Source: Deroplatys truncata (lineage: Eukaryota; Arthropoda; Insecta; Mantodea; Mantidae). From it: a stretch of 64,000 nt of DNA. The DNA lies in contig CM060989.1 of the NCBI GenBank assembly GCA_030765065.1, positions 55,442,001 to 55,506,000 of the forward strand, given 5' to 3'. Each line of letters opens with the position of its first letter. Position 1 is the stretch's first letter. Positions 34,691 through 46,360 of the stretch are shown here, piece by piece. The notes beneath the pieces were generated by a model. That model was given only the letters and a program-made list of their open reading frames with translations, made no database searches and had not been told where the DNA came from. The position numbers were made by a program, and so were the translations under genes.

Positions 34691-36030
34691 AATATATAGC
34701 TTTTCATGAGATGAAGTAATAGTAACAAGGTAGTAGAATAAGAGGGAATTCATCTTGAGCACTATACACACTGAATAAGAGCAGTGAAGATAAAATGAAA
34801 CCTACAGCAGTCATGACAAAACTATGACATAATGGGGGCAAACAGACAATGTGGACCAGCATGCTCTTGAAACCCAATAACAGGTAAAACAGGAAAAAAT
34901 ATTATAGAAATACTTTTTCCATTTGGTGGAATTTGCACTCTGGAATGTATTTGTCTTATTTAAGAATGTCCTTGACTTTTGTGTTGCAGTTGCCAAAATG
35001 ACGTCCACATATTAAAGGATTTCTTTCCAAAACGAGCAGCCCGTCATTCATCCACAAGTACAAATCCTTATGGGTTCATAGGTTGACATTTTTCAGCAAT
35101 GATTTCACCCACTGCAAAGAAATCTGCAAGAAAGCTGTGTTCAAAATGCAAAGGGAAAGAAGTCAGGAGAAAGCTGAAGTACCTATATACCTCTAAGCTT
35201 CAAGGTATTTCATAAGGCAACACACTTTGAAAAATCTATTAAAAGTATAACCGCTTCATAATCTAATACAATGTTATCTGATGCTAAGTTATTTACTGTT
35301 ACAGTAAAAATATTATATTTATGTGCAATTTACTGATGATTGGGGAAAATATTTCCAAATTAAAGAAATTCCACTTCTCGTTATGTTTCATGAACTTCAT
35401 TCCACATGCTACTCTCAAAAAGCGGTTTAACCCTTTGTAGTCCATTGATGAGGTAAACGTAAGTTACCAACTGAACGTTTCGTGGCTGGATATTTAATGC
35501 CTTGTTGTCACATTTGTCAATTGTTAATTTATTGTCAGTATGTAAGGATGCTTTTTGAACCCAGTTGAAACTTATTTAACAGTCCGATCCTTTTCTTTTG
35601 GTGTGTTTTTGCACGATATACAAAGCTAGTAGAGAAACAAACACTAACAGATAGTTAAATGATGTCAATATTCAATTAATTCAGTGACGGTTCTTCAGTT
35701 ATTTTATTCAAAAAAAGAAGAAAGCTGTGTGGAAGCCACTCCATAGCAAGTTCAATGCAATAATGGTTCAAGTGATGTGTGATGTCTGATTTGCACACAT
35801 TCCATACTCTAACCAAAAACTGTACTTCCATAACTAATTCTGCATGGGAAGGGTTAAGTTTATGTGCATTACAAACACACCAACATTCATACACGGTGAT
35901 TTACATAAAGCAAGTGATTTTTGTAACCGTTCTGTTGCTTTTAGGTCATAGCTACAGATGCGCATTTCCTTACTATGTAATAAGAGGTAGGTTCCAAAAG
36001 TTTCAGGCCAAACTACTTTTTTAATGTTAT
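34691..36030. other. intron sequence, no feature seen
   Basis: AT-rich intronic DNA of the minus-strand host gene without a recognisable element or frame. Confidence 0.4.
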
Positions 36031-36041
36031 AGAAAAAAAAA

Positions 36042-36930
36042 TCTGATGTGTTACACTCACATGACTTTCTCTACTCTTGTACAATCTATTTTTACAAATG
36101 CCTATTCTCCATATGCTTCATGTTAATCGAGATATCGAGATGTCAATCTTATTGGTAATTTTCTTGTAGATGCAAGGGGAATATGGTAGCTTTTAAGCGA
36201 TAGTCAAATATTTTAACGCTGGTTGCTATGTGGCGCATTCCATTCTCTTTGCATGTCCAGGACAAAAAAAATGAATAACGAATTTGAGAAAAAGTATAAG
36301 TATTGGAAAATTTAAGGAAATAACAAGCAATATCTCGAAAACGGTTCACTCTACAAAAGAAATGTATATGACATAAGTTGTATATTTTAACGCGATCTAC
36401 ATTTTTTGTGTAGTAACATTTTGTCTATCTCTTATGGTTTAACAGTTATGCAAAAGTCGTTCACAGTGAAGGATACTTTTGGAGACATTCCCAGAAAATT
36501 CGAGATATACATTTCATTTCACATGACATTATCTTAAACATATGATATTTTCATCAAAATTGTTAAGAGCCATTTTTGAGAAAATTAAAATTTTCGAAAA
36601 ATCTTCCATGTAAAGGGTAGTCTGGGGTGGGGGGATTTTCTTGAAAACCTTCGTGTCGCATCTCTGGAAGATACTGAACCTAAATACCAAGTTTGGTGCT
36701 TATCCGACTGTTCGTTTTTGAGTTATGCTGTTCACACACAAACACACCACACACACCCACACCCACACCCACACCCACACCCACACACCCACACGGACGG
36801 ACGGACGTGTTTCCAAAAATGCTTTTTTTGGATTCAGGTCTCAAAACATGTATTTCCGGTGAAATCTCGGTATCAAATTTTTGGGTGGAATGCAATACTT
36901 CCCCTACTTACTATACGTAGTAGAGAAAGT
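36042..36930 (+). mobile_element. TCTGATG-family element, copy E
   Basis: Full-length copy after an A-run, ending GTAGTAGAGAAAGTAAAAA. Its microsatellite has changed from pure CA to a CACCCA-type repeat (36733-36793). It lies in the host-gene intron, antisense to it. Confidence 0.85.
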
Positions 36931-37024
36931 AAAAATGATGCTATTTTTCAACACAAACAACCTTTATTTCAATATGCTTTTCACATCTGGAGATTAACAA
37001 TTCTATGCTTTTCAAAAAGTATAT

Positions 37025-38370
37025 CTGGTTCTAATCGGTAAAGTGTCCCATTATAGCAGCTTTCACTTCATCAAATTTCCTTCCCCGAAGATCTTTCTGC
37101 AGTTTGGAGGAGAAGGCAGTAATCACTTGGGGCTAGATCTGGACCGTAGAGTGGGTGGTCAATCTCTTGGAAGCCATATACCTTTATTGCAGCCATGTGC
37201 ATTGGCGCATTGTCGTGGAGAAGAGCACCACTTAACAACCCAAATTAAATTGAGTTTTATTTATGGACGCTCAACTACTATGGTCCTTAGCATCCCATTC
37301 CATATTGGGTGTGAAAGACCGGAAATTTTGTTCAGAGTCCTTTATCAGGTTTGAGGTTCTTTTATGTGCCATAAATTTACAAAACTGGACCACCGGAAGC
37401 CATGCTAAGGATTTTTATGCCTGAAAAAAATCCATCGCCCTCTGCCAGGTTTGAATCCTCGACCTCAGGAACTAGAGGCTAGCATGGTAACCACTACACC
37501 ACGGAGGGCAACGTAACAACCTTCCTCGCCTCTTTTGTTTGATGGAGTCGTGCAATTTGTACAAAAGTGAAACATAATATTGTGTGTTCACAGTGATATT
37601 CCTTTCTTTGAAATCAACAATGGGAATTCCTCTAGAATCCCAGAAGATTGCTGCCTGACCTTTTGTGGAATGAATGACCATCTTCTTTGGTGGACCTTCA
37701 CCTGGTTTATGCCATTCAAGAGATTCTCTTTTGGACAGATCATAAAGAACCATAGTTTCATCCCATGTAACAATAGATTCCAGTACTTCTTTCTGGTTGC
37801 CACAGCAAAGCTCCAAAAACTTGGTGCAAGAAGCCACACACTGCTCCTTCCGAACTGCAGAGAGAAGTCTGGATACCCATCTTGCACTGACTTTTATCAT
37901 GTGCAAAGTGATCATGAATGATCTGGAAAACAGTTGAAAACATTGCTGAAATTTTCTTGAATTTCAGCACCCTGTCACTCAGCACCTCACCTTAAACGAT
38001 AGCAATGGTTTCCTCAAGTCACCAGCTCAACCAACATGTGGATCATCATCGATACTGTCTCTGCCCAGACCATTCCCTTCGCTGCGCAACATGAAGGGGA
38101 AGCATCACCATAACCACTATCCAAGCAGCATTTTATTTCAGCTGGTGCAAGCCCTTCTTTTGTCAGGAGCTTAATCACTGCTGATACTCAATTTTATCCA
38201 TTTTAGCAGCACGGTATGCAACATCTTACTCATACGGGAACTACCACTCAACTGAGGCTAGTAGCAGGCTGAAATGCATCCTGACAGATGTTGCTAGCAC
38301 CTCCCCAATTCATTTAAGTTTTGCGCTAATTTTCAGGGTCAGGTCAAAAACTTATGGAACCACCCTCGTA
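37025..38370 (-). pseudogene. near full-length mariner relic, split by a SINE
   Basis: The minus-strand transposase starts at an ATG at 38201 (MDKIEYQ), with a degraded helix-turn-helix region. It then shows KVSARWVSRLLSAV, VTWDETMVLYD (first catalytic Asp, about 37765), IKQKRRGRLL, and beyond the SINE HDNAPMH (second Asp) and PDLAPSDYCL (third Asp, about 37115). The right end GTTCCATAAGTTTTTGACCT resembles a mariner terminal repeat. Several frameshifts and stops are present. It lies in the host-gene intron. Confidence 0.85.
37241..37513 (-). mobile_element. tRNA-derived SINE, copy 3, with 8-bp target duplication
   Basis: A 273-bp minus-strand SINE. The head is at the right (GTAACCACTACACCACGGAG is the inverted tRNA-like start) and the tail AAAACTCAATTT at the left. 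It is flanked by TAACAACC at 37233-37240 and 37514-37521. Removing the SINE and one duplicate makes the mariner frame continuous (GRLL-SGALLHDNAPMH), which fixes both boundaries. Confidence 0.9.
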
Positions 38371-38710
38371 TCTCTGGAATAATGGCTTACCCCAAACTAG
38401 TGGCATAAAAGACTTTGTTCTTTAGAAGACATTTGTACACTTCTGACAGTTACTGCATGAACTCCTAAGTCAATTTTGATTACAATAACAAATGCCTTCT
38501 TGGCTGATACAACAATCTCTAACACTGGTGGCATGTAGTAGGTGATATGGAAGTCATTCTTTTGTAATAAAATAAAGTTTCAAACAGTGTGAGATACTTG
38601 CAATGACTTGTGATAAGTTGCACCATCTTGTTGAAAATAATCCTGAATGAGCTCTGTCATTTGGTAGTTCATCAAATTCTTGACAGTGCCCTCATCTCAA
38701 AATAAAAAAA

Positions 38711-38989
38711 TCTGATGTGTTACACTCACATGACTTTCTCTACTCTTGTACAAACTATTTTTACAAATGCTTATTCTCCATCTACTTCATCTTAATCAAG
38801 ATAAACATTTGCAGAGTCTATCTTATTGCTAATTTTCTTGTAGATGTAAGGGGAATATATACTTACAAGGGCAATATAGAAATACAGTAGCCTTTAAGCA
38901 CATACATATCTCTTAATAGCTGGTTGCTAGGTGCAGCACCATTCCCTTTCCCACAGATTAATACTCTTTGCATATCCAAGACAAAAAAA
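38711..38989 (+). mobile_element. TCTGATG copy F (outer), 5' part
   Basis: The first ~280 bp of a copy of the same subtype as copy A (TAATAGCTGGTTGCTAGG, CCCACAGATTAATACTC). It breaks off in the A-run at CCAAGACAAAAAAA, where copy F-inner begins. Its continuation is at 39878-40485. Confidence 0.85.
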
Positions 38990-39685
38990 TCTGATGTGTT
39001 ACACTCACATGACTTTCTCTACTCTTGTACAATCTATTTTTACAAACGCCTATTCCCCATATGCTTTATGTTAATCGAGATATCGAGATGTCAATCTTAT
39101 TGCTAATTTTCTTGTAGATGCAAGGGGAATATGGTAGCTTTTAAGCGATGGTCAAATATTTTAACGCTGGTTGCTATGCGGCGCATTCCTTTCTCTTTGC
39201 AAGTCCAGGACATAAAAAAATGAATAACGAATTTGAGAAAAAGTATAAGTATTGGAAAATTTAAGGGAATAACAAGCAATATCTCGAAAACGGTTCACTC
39301 AACAAAAGAAATGTATATGACATAAGTTGTGTATTTTAACGAGATCTACATTTTTTGTGTAGTAAAATTTTGTCTATCTCTTATGGTTTACCAGTTACGC
39401 AAAAGTCGTTCACAATGAAGAATACTTTTGGAGACATTCCCAGAGAATTCGAGATATACATTTCATTTCTCATGACATTATCTTAAACATATGATATTTT
39501 AATCAAAATCGTTAGAGCCATTTTTGAGAAAATTAAAATTTTCGAAAAATGCTCCATGTAAAGGGTAGTCTGGGGTGGGGGCATTTTCTTGAAAACCTTC
39601 ATGTCGCATCTCTGGAAGATACTGAACCTAAATACCAAGTTTGGTGTTTATCCGACTGTTCGTTTTTGAGTTATGCTGTTCACAG

Positions 39686-39719
<34 letters not shown>

Positions 39720-39872
39720 ACACACACACAGACACACACACGGACATGTTTCCAAAAATGCTTTTTTTGGATTCAGGAGGTCTCAAAACATGTATTTCCG
39801 GTGAAATCTCGGTATCGAATTTTTGGGTGGAATGCAATACTTCCCCTACTTACTATACGTAGTAGAGAAAGT
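38990..39872 (+). mobile_element. TCTGATG copy F (inner), nested in F outer
   Basis: Complete copy with both sub-terminal repeats and a CA microsatellite at about 39683-39747. It sits exactly in an A-run of the outer copy: outer sequence GACAAAAAAA lies to its left and TGAGTAACGAATTCCGATTTG to its right. This is the continuous order seen in copy A at 14080-14110. Confidence 0.9.
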
Positions 39873-39877
39873 AAAAA

Positions 39878-40485
39878 TGAGTAACGAATTCCGATTTGAG
39901 AAAATAAGTATTGAAAAATTTAAGGGAATAACAAGCAATATCTCGAAAATGGTTCATTCAACAAAACAAATTGACATGACATAAATTGTGTATTTTAATG
40001 CGATCTACATTTTTTGTGTAGTAAAATTTTGTCAATCTCTTATGGTTTACTAGTTATGCAAAAGTCGTTCACAATGAAGAATACTTTTGGAGACATTCCC
40101 AGAAAATTCAAGATATACATTTTATTTGTCATGAAAATATCTTAAACATATGATATTTTAATCAATATCGTTACAGCCATTTTTGAGAAAATTAAAATTT
40201 TCGAAAAATGTTCCAGGTAAAGGGTAATCTGGGGTGGGGGGATTTTCTTGAAAACCTTGGTGTCGCATCTCTGGAAGATACTGAACCTAAATACCAAGTT
40301 TGGTGTTTATCCGACTGTTCGTTTCTGAGTTATGCTGTACACAGACACACACACAGACATGTTTCCAAAAATTCTTTTTTTGGGTTCAGGGGGTCTTTAA
40401 ACATGTATTTCCGGTGAAATCTCGGTATCGAATTTTTGGGTGGAATACAATACTTCCCCTACTTACTATACATAGTAGAGAAAGT
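39878..40485 (+). mobile_element. TCTGATG copy F (outer), 3' part
   Basis: Continues from 38989 with TGAGTAACGAATTCCGATTTG and runs to ACATAGTAGAGAAAGTGAAAA. Together with 38711-38989 it makes one complete element of about 0.89 kb. Confidence 0.85.
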
Positions 40486-41076
40486 GAAAATTAGCCCTAA
40501 CATTTGGTTTTCAAAACCACTAACATAATTTTGTTCTTTTTAGTGGAAGAAAATTTTGTAAATAGTAAAGGTTATGGAGGATGAAACCCACAAACTTTGG
40601 GAATTCAAGTGCCTGAGAATGTCAGCCATTTGGACCAAAGAACCACATGTAGTTATGAACTTAAAAGTTTAGTTATCTGGTGCTGGTATATTTTCTTTTT
40701 CTTTCTGGGTTACCTTAAAATAGAGCTCAGTGCAATCAGTCAACAGACTGAAGATTAGAAGGGGAACATTATCACAAAAGTGACACTATCAGAGGTGTTG
40801 CAATGAACAACCAGAAACATTCACTTGCACTTAAGAATTTGACAAGTGGAAAGAAGTTTTCAGTATCTATATGTGGGTAAGCAGCAATTCACCCAAAAAT
40901 GCTGTACATTTAAAAGTACTTTCATGTTTATAACTGTCATCAAAAAGCAGTAGATAAAGTCTACACCCAACTTGCATTAATCACTCTGTATAAATGGGCT
41001 TCGGAAAAACTTTAAACAAAAGATGGTTTGACAATGTCAAGAGTGAATGTACAATTCTAGCTTATATTTTACATAC

Positions 41077-41225
41077 CGGCTCTTCACTTTGCTTTTGTTG
41101 TTCTGCTCCGGCTCCACTATGATCCTTTGGGTCTACACGGAAATAATCCCACTCGTCTTCTTCAGAATCGTCTCCACTCTCAGCTACATTGTCTGCTTCA
41201 GGCACCAGGTTGCCAACGCCAGGAA
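41077..41225 (-). CDS. internal exon of the PAM2/MAP-like gene
   Basis: A 149-bp exon between a good acceptor (GTATTATTTCAG, AG at 41227-41226) and a good donor (GTATGT from 41076). The frame reads PGVGNLVPEADNVAESGDDS and EEDEWDYFRVDPKDHSGAG, ending QSEEP in phase 0. This matches the phase-0 start of the 28828-32151 exon. The start needs one base from an upstream exon. The acidic EEDEWDYF segment looks like a conserved short motif. Exons further 5' were not identified. Confidence 0.75.
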
Positions 41226-41598
41226 CTGAAATAATACAGTACAATAAAATCAACATGCTATGCATATGATTGCCTTTTATGAGCTTCACATACATATTTA
41301 ATATAAAGTATAATTTAGGCAAAGTTAACTTCACAATTGCCACTATTAATTTTCATTTACAACTTCGTATAGCTCGAGACATTTCCTTTTCTTACCAATA
41401 ATAATCACAGCATCATTTTCTCTATTTTCTGTATATATTCTTGTAGTAGTTATAATGGGGAACACAACTATAAGCACAAAGTCTTGCAAGAAAATAATTC
41501 ATATTCGAGATTTCAAACAGACAGATATAGTTGTAACTAAAACACACTTTATTGATTTATGGTTCATAAGTGGAGTAATACAATGCCACACTTACTGT

Positions 41599-41676
41599 AG
41601 CACTCTTAGCTCAGTGGTAGAGAGTTAAATGTACTATTCCTGAGGTTGCAAGTTCAAATCTCTGTGGAGCTACTTA
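41599..41676 (+). repeat. tRNA-like pseudogene or SINE head
   Basis: CTTAGCTCAGTGGTAGAG and GGTTGCAAGTTCAAATC are good box A and box B words. GTAGCAC can pair with GAGCTAC at the ends, with one mismatch. The T stem pairs poorly and there are extra bases before the D arm. A working tRNA is therefore unlikely. Confidence 0.45.
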
Positions 41677-41679
41677 ACT

Positions 41680-42485
41680 GTTTCCTCCCCTTTCATTTTA
41701 AATACATAAATAAAACTATAACAGGTTTTCTTCATTTTTTATACTTAAGCTTTATTTTGGCTCCCATATTTGAACATAAAACCAAAAGGAAGAGGACACA
41801 TGATTTGTTGCAATCCTATATTTTTGGCAAAAAATATTTAACTTCTAAAATAAAAAACAAAAATCCCACATTCTCAATATCCACTCCAGTAGCCTTCTGC
41901 ATTTATAACATTCCTGAGTCTGTTACCCATGGAGTTCACTATTCGTAGGAAATAGTTTAGTGCAAATCAGTGCCTTGTGGTTTGTATTATAGTGTTAGCC
42001 AGAGCAGAGCACAGAAGTTGTTGGTTGTGAACTGTATGCTCACTCGAAGGGACTTTGAACAAATTTAACTGCTCGAGAGACCAGGCAATTGTAGTTTGAC
42101 CGAGTGTACAGATCTGTTTAGGAGATTAAAGATACAAATCCTTTTTTGTGGACAAGTAACTGAAGTATCTTCAGTAAAATATAAAAATTTTACACTACCC
42201 ACCATCAGAAAGGCATTTTCTTAGAAATCATTCAAATACTTATGGTTCTTCTAACTAAATCATAATGATAAATTATTTTTCTTAAAATCCATGTTCTCAT
42301 TGGCTTAGAGGGAGCCGAGAAATTTTTGCATAAAATTATGTCGAAATGCTTTAAAGCTTGTACTCTTGACTCTATATGACTTATTCAAAAGAAATCTTAA
42401 GTATGAACAATCCTGCAGCTACAAGGAGTTGGGGCATTGAACATCAACCTGTTAAGTGTAAATGAAATCCAGGTAGTGCTCTCAA
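41680..42485. other. no gene seen
   Basis: AT-rich. A 100-codon plus frame (41646-41948) overlaps the tRNA-like sequence and has no support. Confidence 0.4.
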
Positions 42486-42489
42486 TTAT

Positions 42490-43060
42490 TTTTACTTTCT
42501 CTATTGCATACCTATAGTAATGATGTATTCCACCCAAACATCTGATAGGTTTTATTGCAAAATACATGTTTTGAGTTTCCCTGAAATCCAAAGAGTATTT
42601 TCTGTGTGAGAGAAGAGCATAAATAAAAAATGAAATGCCTGGTAAATACTGAACTTGGTATTTAAGCTCAGCATCTTCAAAGAAGAGAACGATTTTCTTC
42701 TAACACCGAACTATGTTTAACAAAAAAAAACATGTTTATTTTTTATTTTCTTAAAAATGGCTCTAACCATTTTGATTAAAATACAATGCATATTTAGAGT
42801 TTTTGGTAAATAGCCTGTGAAGTCCCCTTACTTTGAATGAATTTGGTATACTGATAACTTTTGAATGTAACACATAAGATACAAAAAATTTAGATCTCTG
42901 GGAAACACAGAATTTACTTAAAATAAACGGCTCCAACCATTTCCCGGATATCCAATATTATTGGTTTGAGTTTTTCAATACTTTTGTAATTTTTAAAGTG
43001 CTGTCACAATTCAGTTGTTTCTTACATCATGCAGAGTATGGAATTTGAGGTTAGCATAAA
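42490..43060 (-). mobile_element. old TCTGATG-family copy, minus strand
   Basis: Starts TTTACTTTCTCTATTGCATAC (inverted 3' end). It then follows the family order inverted: ATACATGTTTTGAG, AAATACTGAACTTGGTATTTA, AAAATGGCTCTAACCATTTTG, GTGAAGTCCCC, with many changes. The 5' end is missing. Confidence 0.65.
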
Positions 43061-43124
43061 GCGAACTAAAACACTTTACTATGGAACACATAGGCATACC
43101 TTTATTTTTTTTTTTTTTTTTAAT

Positions 43125-43225
43125 TCAAGGAGACCCATAGCATGCACCTTCAATGAGTATAATGTTTTTGGGTGAAATACAATATTTCCTCTACCTACTA
43201 GGTATGTGATAAAGAAAGTAGAGAG
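43125..43225 (+). mobile_element. old TCTGATG-family 3' fragment
   Basis: TTTTGGGTGAAATACAATATTTCC, CTACCTACTAGGTATG and AAGAAAGTAGAGAGG resemble the last 100 bp of the family. It is short and diverged. Confidence 0.45.
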
Positions 43226-43229
43226 GAAG

Positions 43230-44690
43230 GTCCCAAATAAATTATACACATAAAATAATGTCAACTAAACCTTTAAGGTCAAGATCAATAAATTGATTAT
43301 TTAAACGACAATCTTCCCAATGACTACACTTTAATAGATATGCATGGAATAATTTGACTCTGTTGAACACAAATTAAGGGGAATTTTACAAAATAAATGT
43401 ACTGGCTGTAAATAGCAAGTATACTGTAAACTAAATGTCATGTATGATTGAGTTCATTTCTGACCATGCTGAATAAATTGCAACTGCTCCCAAAACAGAA
43501 AGGAAAAAAAGGCCCTATGCACATTAACTTTATTGATGTTGCATAATTTTGTATAATAAGATTCTTATATCCATCTTACTTTAATCACTGCTTTTCTAGA
43601 AATAATTTAAAATTACATTATATCAACAATTCCGACTCACCTTTAAATAAATACATTATATCAACTTGTTTACATTTATTCTTCCATAGTTACATGCAAG
43701 ATACAGATGTAATCAGCTGTTTCACATACTAATGACTTTGAGGTTTAAACATTCAGAGATGGTGACCAATCTAAAGGGCTAGTACTACAAATTCCAAATT
43801 TTAACGAGTCTACATTTTTGTTGTAACAGGTTTTGGTATCCCTTGTGGTTTTCCTGGTACTTTAAGAACATTTTAAGATTTTTGGCAGATCCTACAGTAA
43901 TTTTATAATATAGGTCCATATCGGTTAAATATTTCAGATTTCTACATAATTAAAAACCATACAAAAATTATTGAACTAAATTGCGGAAATTCCATTTTAT
44001 AAACATGGTATAAACTTCCTCCCTGATAATCCAAATTTAAAGATTTTAAGTCTCTCCTTTTAGCTTTTTGGGCTGATTTATCATTAAAATCCATAATGCT
44101 TGCAATCAAGGACCAAAATATATAGTCTGATACTTGCATTCAATTAAACAGGATTGAAATTGTGCAATATGAATAAGAAAACCCAAAAAAGATCCTCTCA
44201 CAAAAAAATCTTAACACAGTTGGAAATATCTTGTTCATCGGGAAGAAGGGCTCTTTAGAATTACCAAAATCAATTGAGTGATTTTTAAGATTACTCTGTG
44301 CGCTCGCACCACCGGGCTCTTTTCATTATATTAGTATATACTCGTTTCGAAGCATATGTTCTTTTAAAACCAAAATGTATTTTGTATAAATAAGAAATGT
44401 GTTTAATTACACAATTTGATTCTCACTAAAAGAAAAGGCTCAAACATTACAAATTCCTTTTGCATGTTGAGTTATTTAAGAGAACAAGGTACTCTGAAAT
44501 GGTCAAAAATCACATTATTTGTTTTAGGCACTAATAAAATCTTTTCTTATTTCCAGTTTCAGAAAATATATACTTTTTGGGGGGTTAAGAGGTTTTTAAG
44601 ACTTTTAAATACTATTTAAATGCTAGTCTGCATTCCTTTAAAGCTGTCGTGCAATGCCCCCTTTTAGAACATTTTTATATCTTTCAACAG
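43230..44690. other. no gene seen
   Basis: AT-rich. About 43800-43950 has a few words resembling the middle of the TCTGATG family (ACGAGTCTACATTTTTGTTG), too weak to call firmly. Confidence 0.35.
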
Positions 44691-44819
44691 CGAACAACTA
44701 TCATGCCCTGCCCAGCGAGCAGTTTAGAAACAAACGAGGCCAGGACCAAGAGAAGGCAATCAGAAAAGCTGAAGCAATCCAGGAATGAAGGTGCAGATGA
44801 TTATGACCCTGACACTGAA
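44691..44819 (+). CDS. candidate internal exon of an unknown gene
   Basis: A 129-bp segment (43 codons, phase-neutral) lies between ATATCTTTCAACAG and GAAGTATGT. Both are good splice signals. The open frame reads RTTIMPCPASSLETNEARTK, then RRQSEKLKQSRNEG and ADDYDPDTE: polar, with a basic and then an acidic stretch. Base composition is GC-richer than the AT-rich surroundings. No family is recognised. A second frame (NYHALPSEQFRNKRGQ...) is also open over most of it, which weakens the frame choice. Confidence 0.4.
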
Positions 44820-46240
44820 GTATGTCAGAATTTTAATGTTAAAACTTTAAACTCAGTTTTCGCAAAACAACATTTTTGGATACTTATGTAACTTCTCAAA
44901 GTATGAGAGGTAGAGAGCTGAAATTTTCAGTACATGTATACAATACATAGTTAAACTTTCTGAACCACAATCATAATTTTATAATGTACATATATTAGTG
45001 ATATTAAGAAAGCAACAACATTGCAAATTTTCCACATTTTTACTTTTTTGACTTTTTAATTTCTAATGAACTGATATACGTAACTAAATAATTGATTTTC
45101 AGAAGATAGCTAATTATACTAAGAAGCAGCATGCGAAATTGTGATTCTGAATTGCTGGTATCAGAGAAAGGTACATGAATTCACCTGTTTAAAGAGTCAA
45201 TTTTATTATTTTTCTTCTGGATGAAATAATTTTTATGGACTCAACTACATTAGTTATCAGTGCAAACCACCACTTTAAATAATTGTCATGATTTATAGAA
45301 TAATTCATAAAAATTTCAGAAAACCATTGAGAACTTTAAGAGCAGTGGTAACGTCATACTTAAGGTGTACTTTCCATGTGTTCAGATTACCTTGTCCCCC
45401 TTAAGAAATGATTTTAAAGTCAAGCTCTTAGGTACGTACAACGCTCAGACGCAGCAATCAAATGTACAGTTGAGGCAATGCCTTTGTACTACTATTGCAT
45501 TTAACACACTGCCTCTGATACCAACCAATCATGGTCATTTATCTTATTACATGCTTGCAAGGATGTAATTTTACGAGATAAAATGCAGCTCATTATTGCA
45601 CCTTAACAGCACAGCCAACTCATTCAATTGCATTTTTAATCAAGCACATTCAAACAATGCCAATTTTCAAATAACTAATGTTTTTTTTTAAAAAAAAGTT
45701 CTTATGTTCTGACTTTTGCTCACTTTAGCTTAACTATTTTCTCATTCTCACAGTTGTTCATTAATTAGTATGTTGATCGTGATCTGACATTGGACACAAT
45801 GGTGATTTGATCTTAAATAACAATTATTTATATAATTTGTTACGCTTTATTCATAGAATTGTCTTACTAAAACCCATAAGGCTTCTAGTTTCATTAGACA
45901 AATCTACTCGTGCTTCGCACTCGCGAATCTATCGATAAACTCGCAACCGCTCGTAGAATCCTCTATAACAGAAGACAGTGGTCGCGGTAACGAGTCCTCG
46001 TGACCAGATAAAATATGATTCGTAAATTTTTCAAACATGTTCTCCGGTTAACGCAACAATGCAGCGCAGTTTACGAAATGTTTATCTAGTATTTTATTCA
46101 GGTTATACATTTTACCTAGCGTAAATGTTTGTCCTATTGCGAAAATATTGCTATTTCGTAGTTAATTGAAAATTCTATCAATATCAACAGTACCCCACAA
46201 GCTATTCGAGAACAGGAAAAGAACGAACTTTTTTCCGTGC
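44820..46240. other. no gene seen
   Basis: AT-rich, without supported features. Confidence 0.4.
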
Positions 46241-46249
46241 GTTTTTCTA

Positions 46250-46360
46250 GAAAATCCTCAGCTGAAAAATACTTTGTGTTCGATTGAGCTCGGTGAAATA
46301 TCGATATCGAATTTTTGAGTGGAAATCTACTATACGCAAACGGAGATAGTATTTAAAAAA
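46250..46360 (+). mobile_element. old TCTGATG-family 3' fragment
   Basis: CGGTGAAATATCGATATCGA, ATTTTTGAGTGGAAATCTAC and TATACGCAAACGGAGATAGTA correspond to the last ~100 bp of the family, with many substitutions. Confidence 0.45.

Larger units (their letters stand above)
32152..41076 (-). other. 8.9-kb intron of the host gene
   Basis: Runs from donor GTATGT (41076-41071) to acceptor TTTGCAG (32152). It is filled by a family-A LINE with a TCTGATG insertion, a SINE, copy E, a mariner relic with a SINE, and the nested F copies. Confidence 0.7.

Noticed and set aside
39683-39748. CRISPR-like or satellite array
   Set aside because: It is the CA microsatellite internal to a TCTGATG copy; no spaced direct repeats exist.
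41599-41676. A functional tRNA gene
   Set aside because: Box A and B words are good and the acceptor stem nearly pairs, but the T stem fails and extra bases precede the D arm. Called tRNA-like only.
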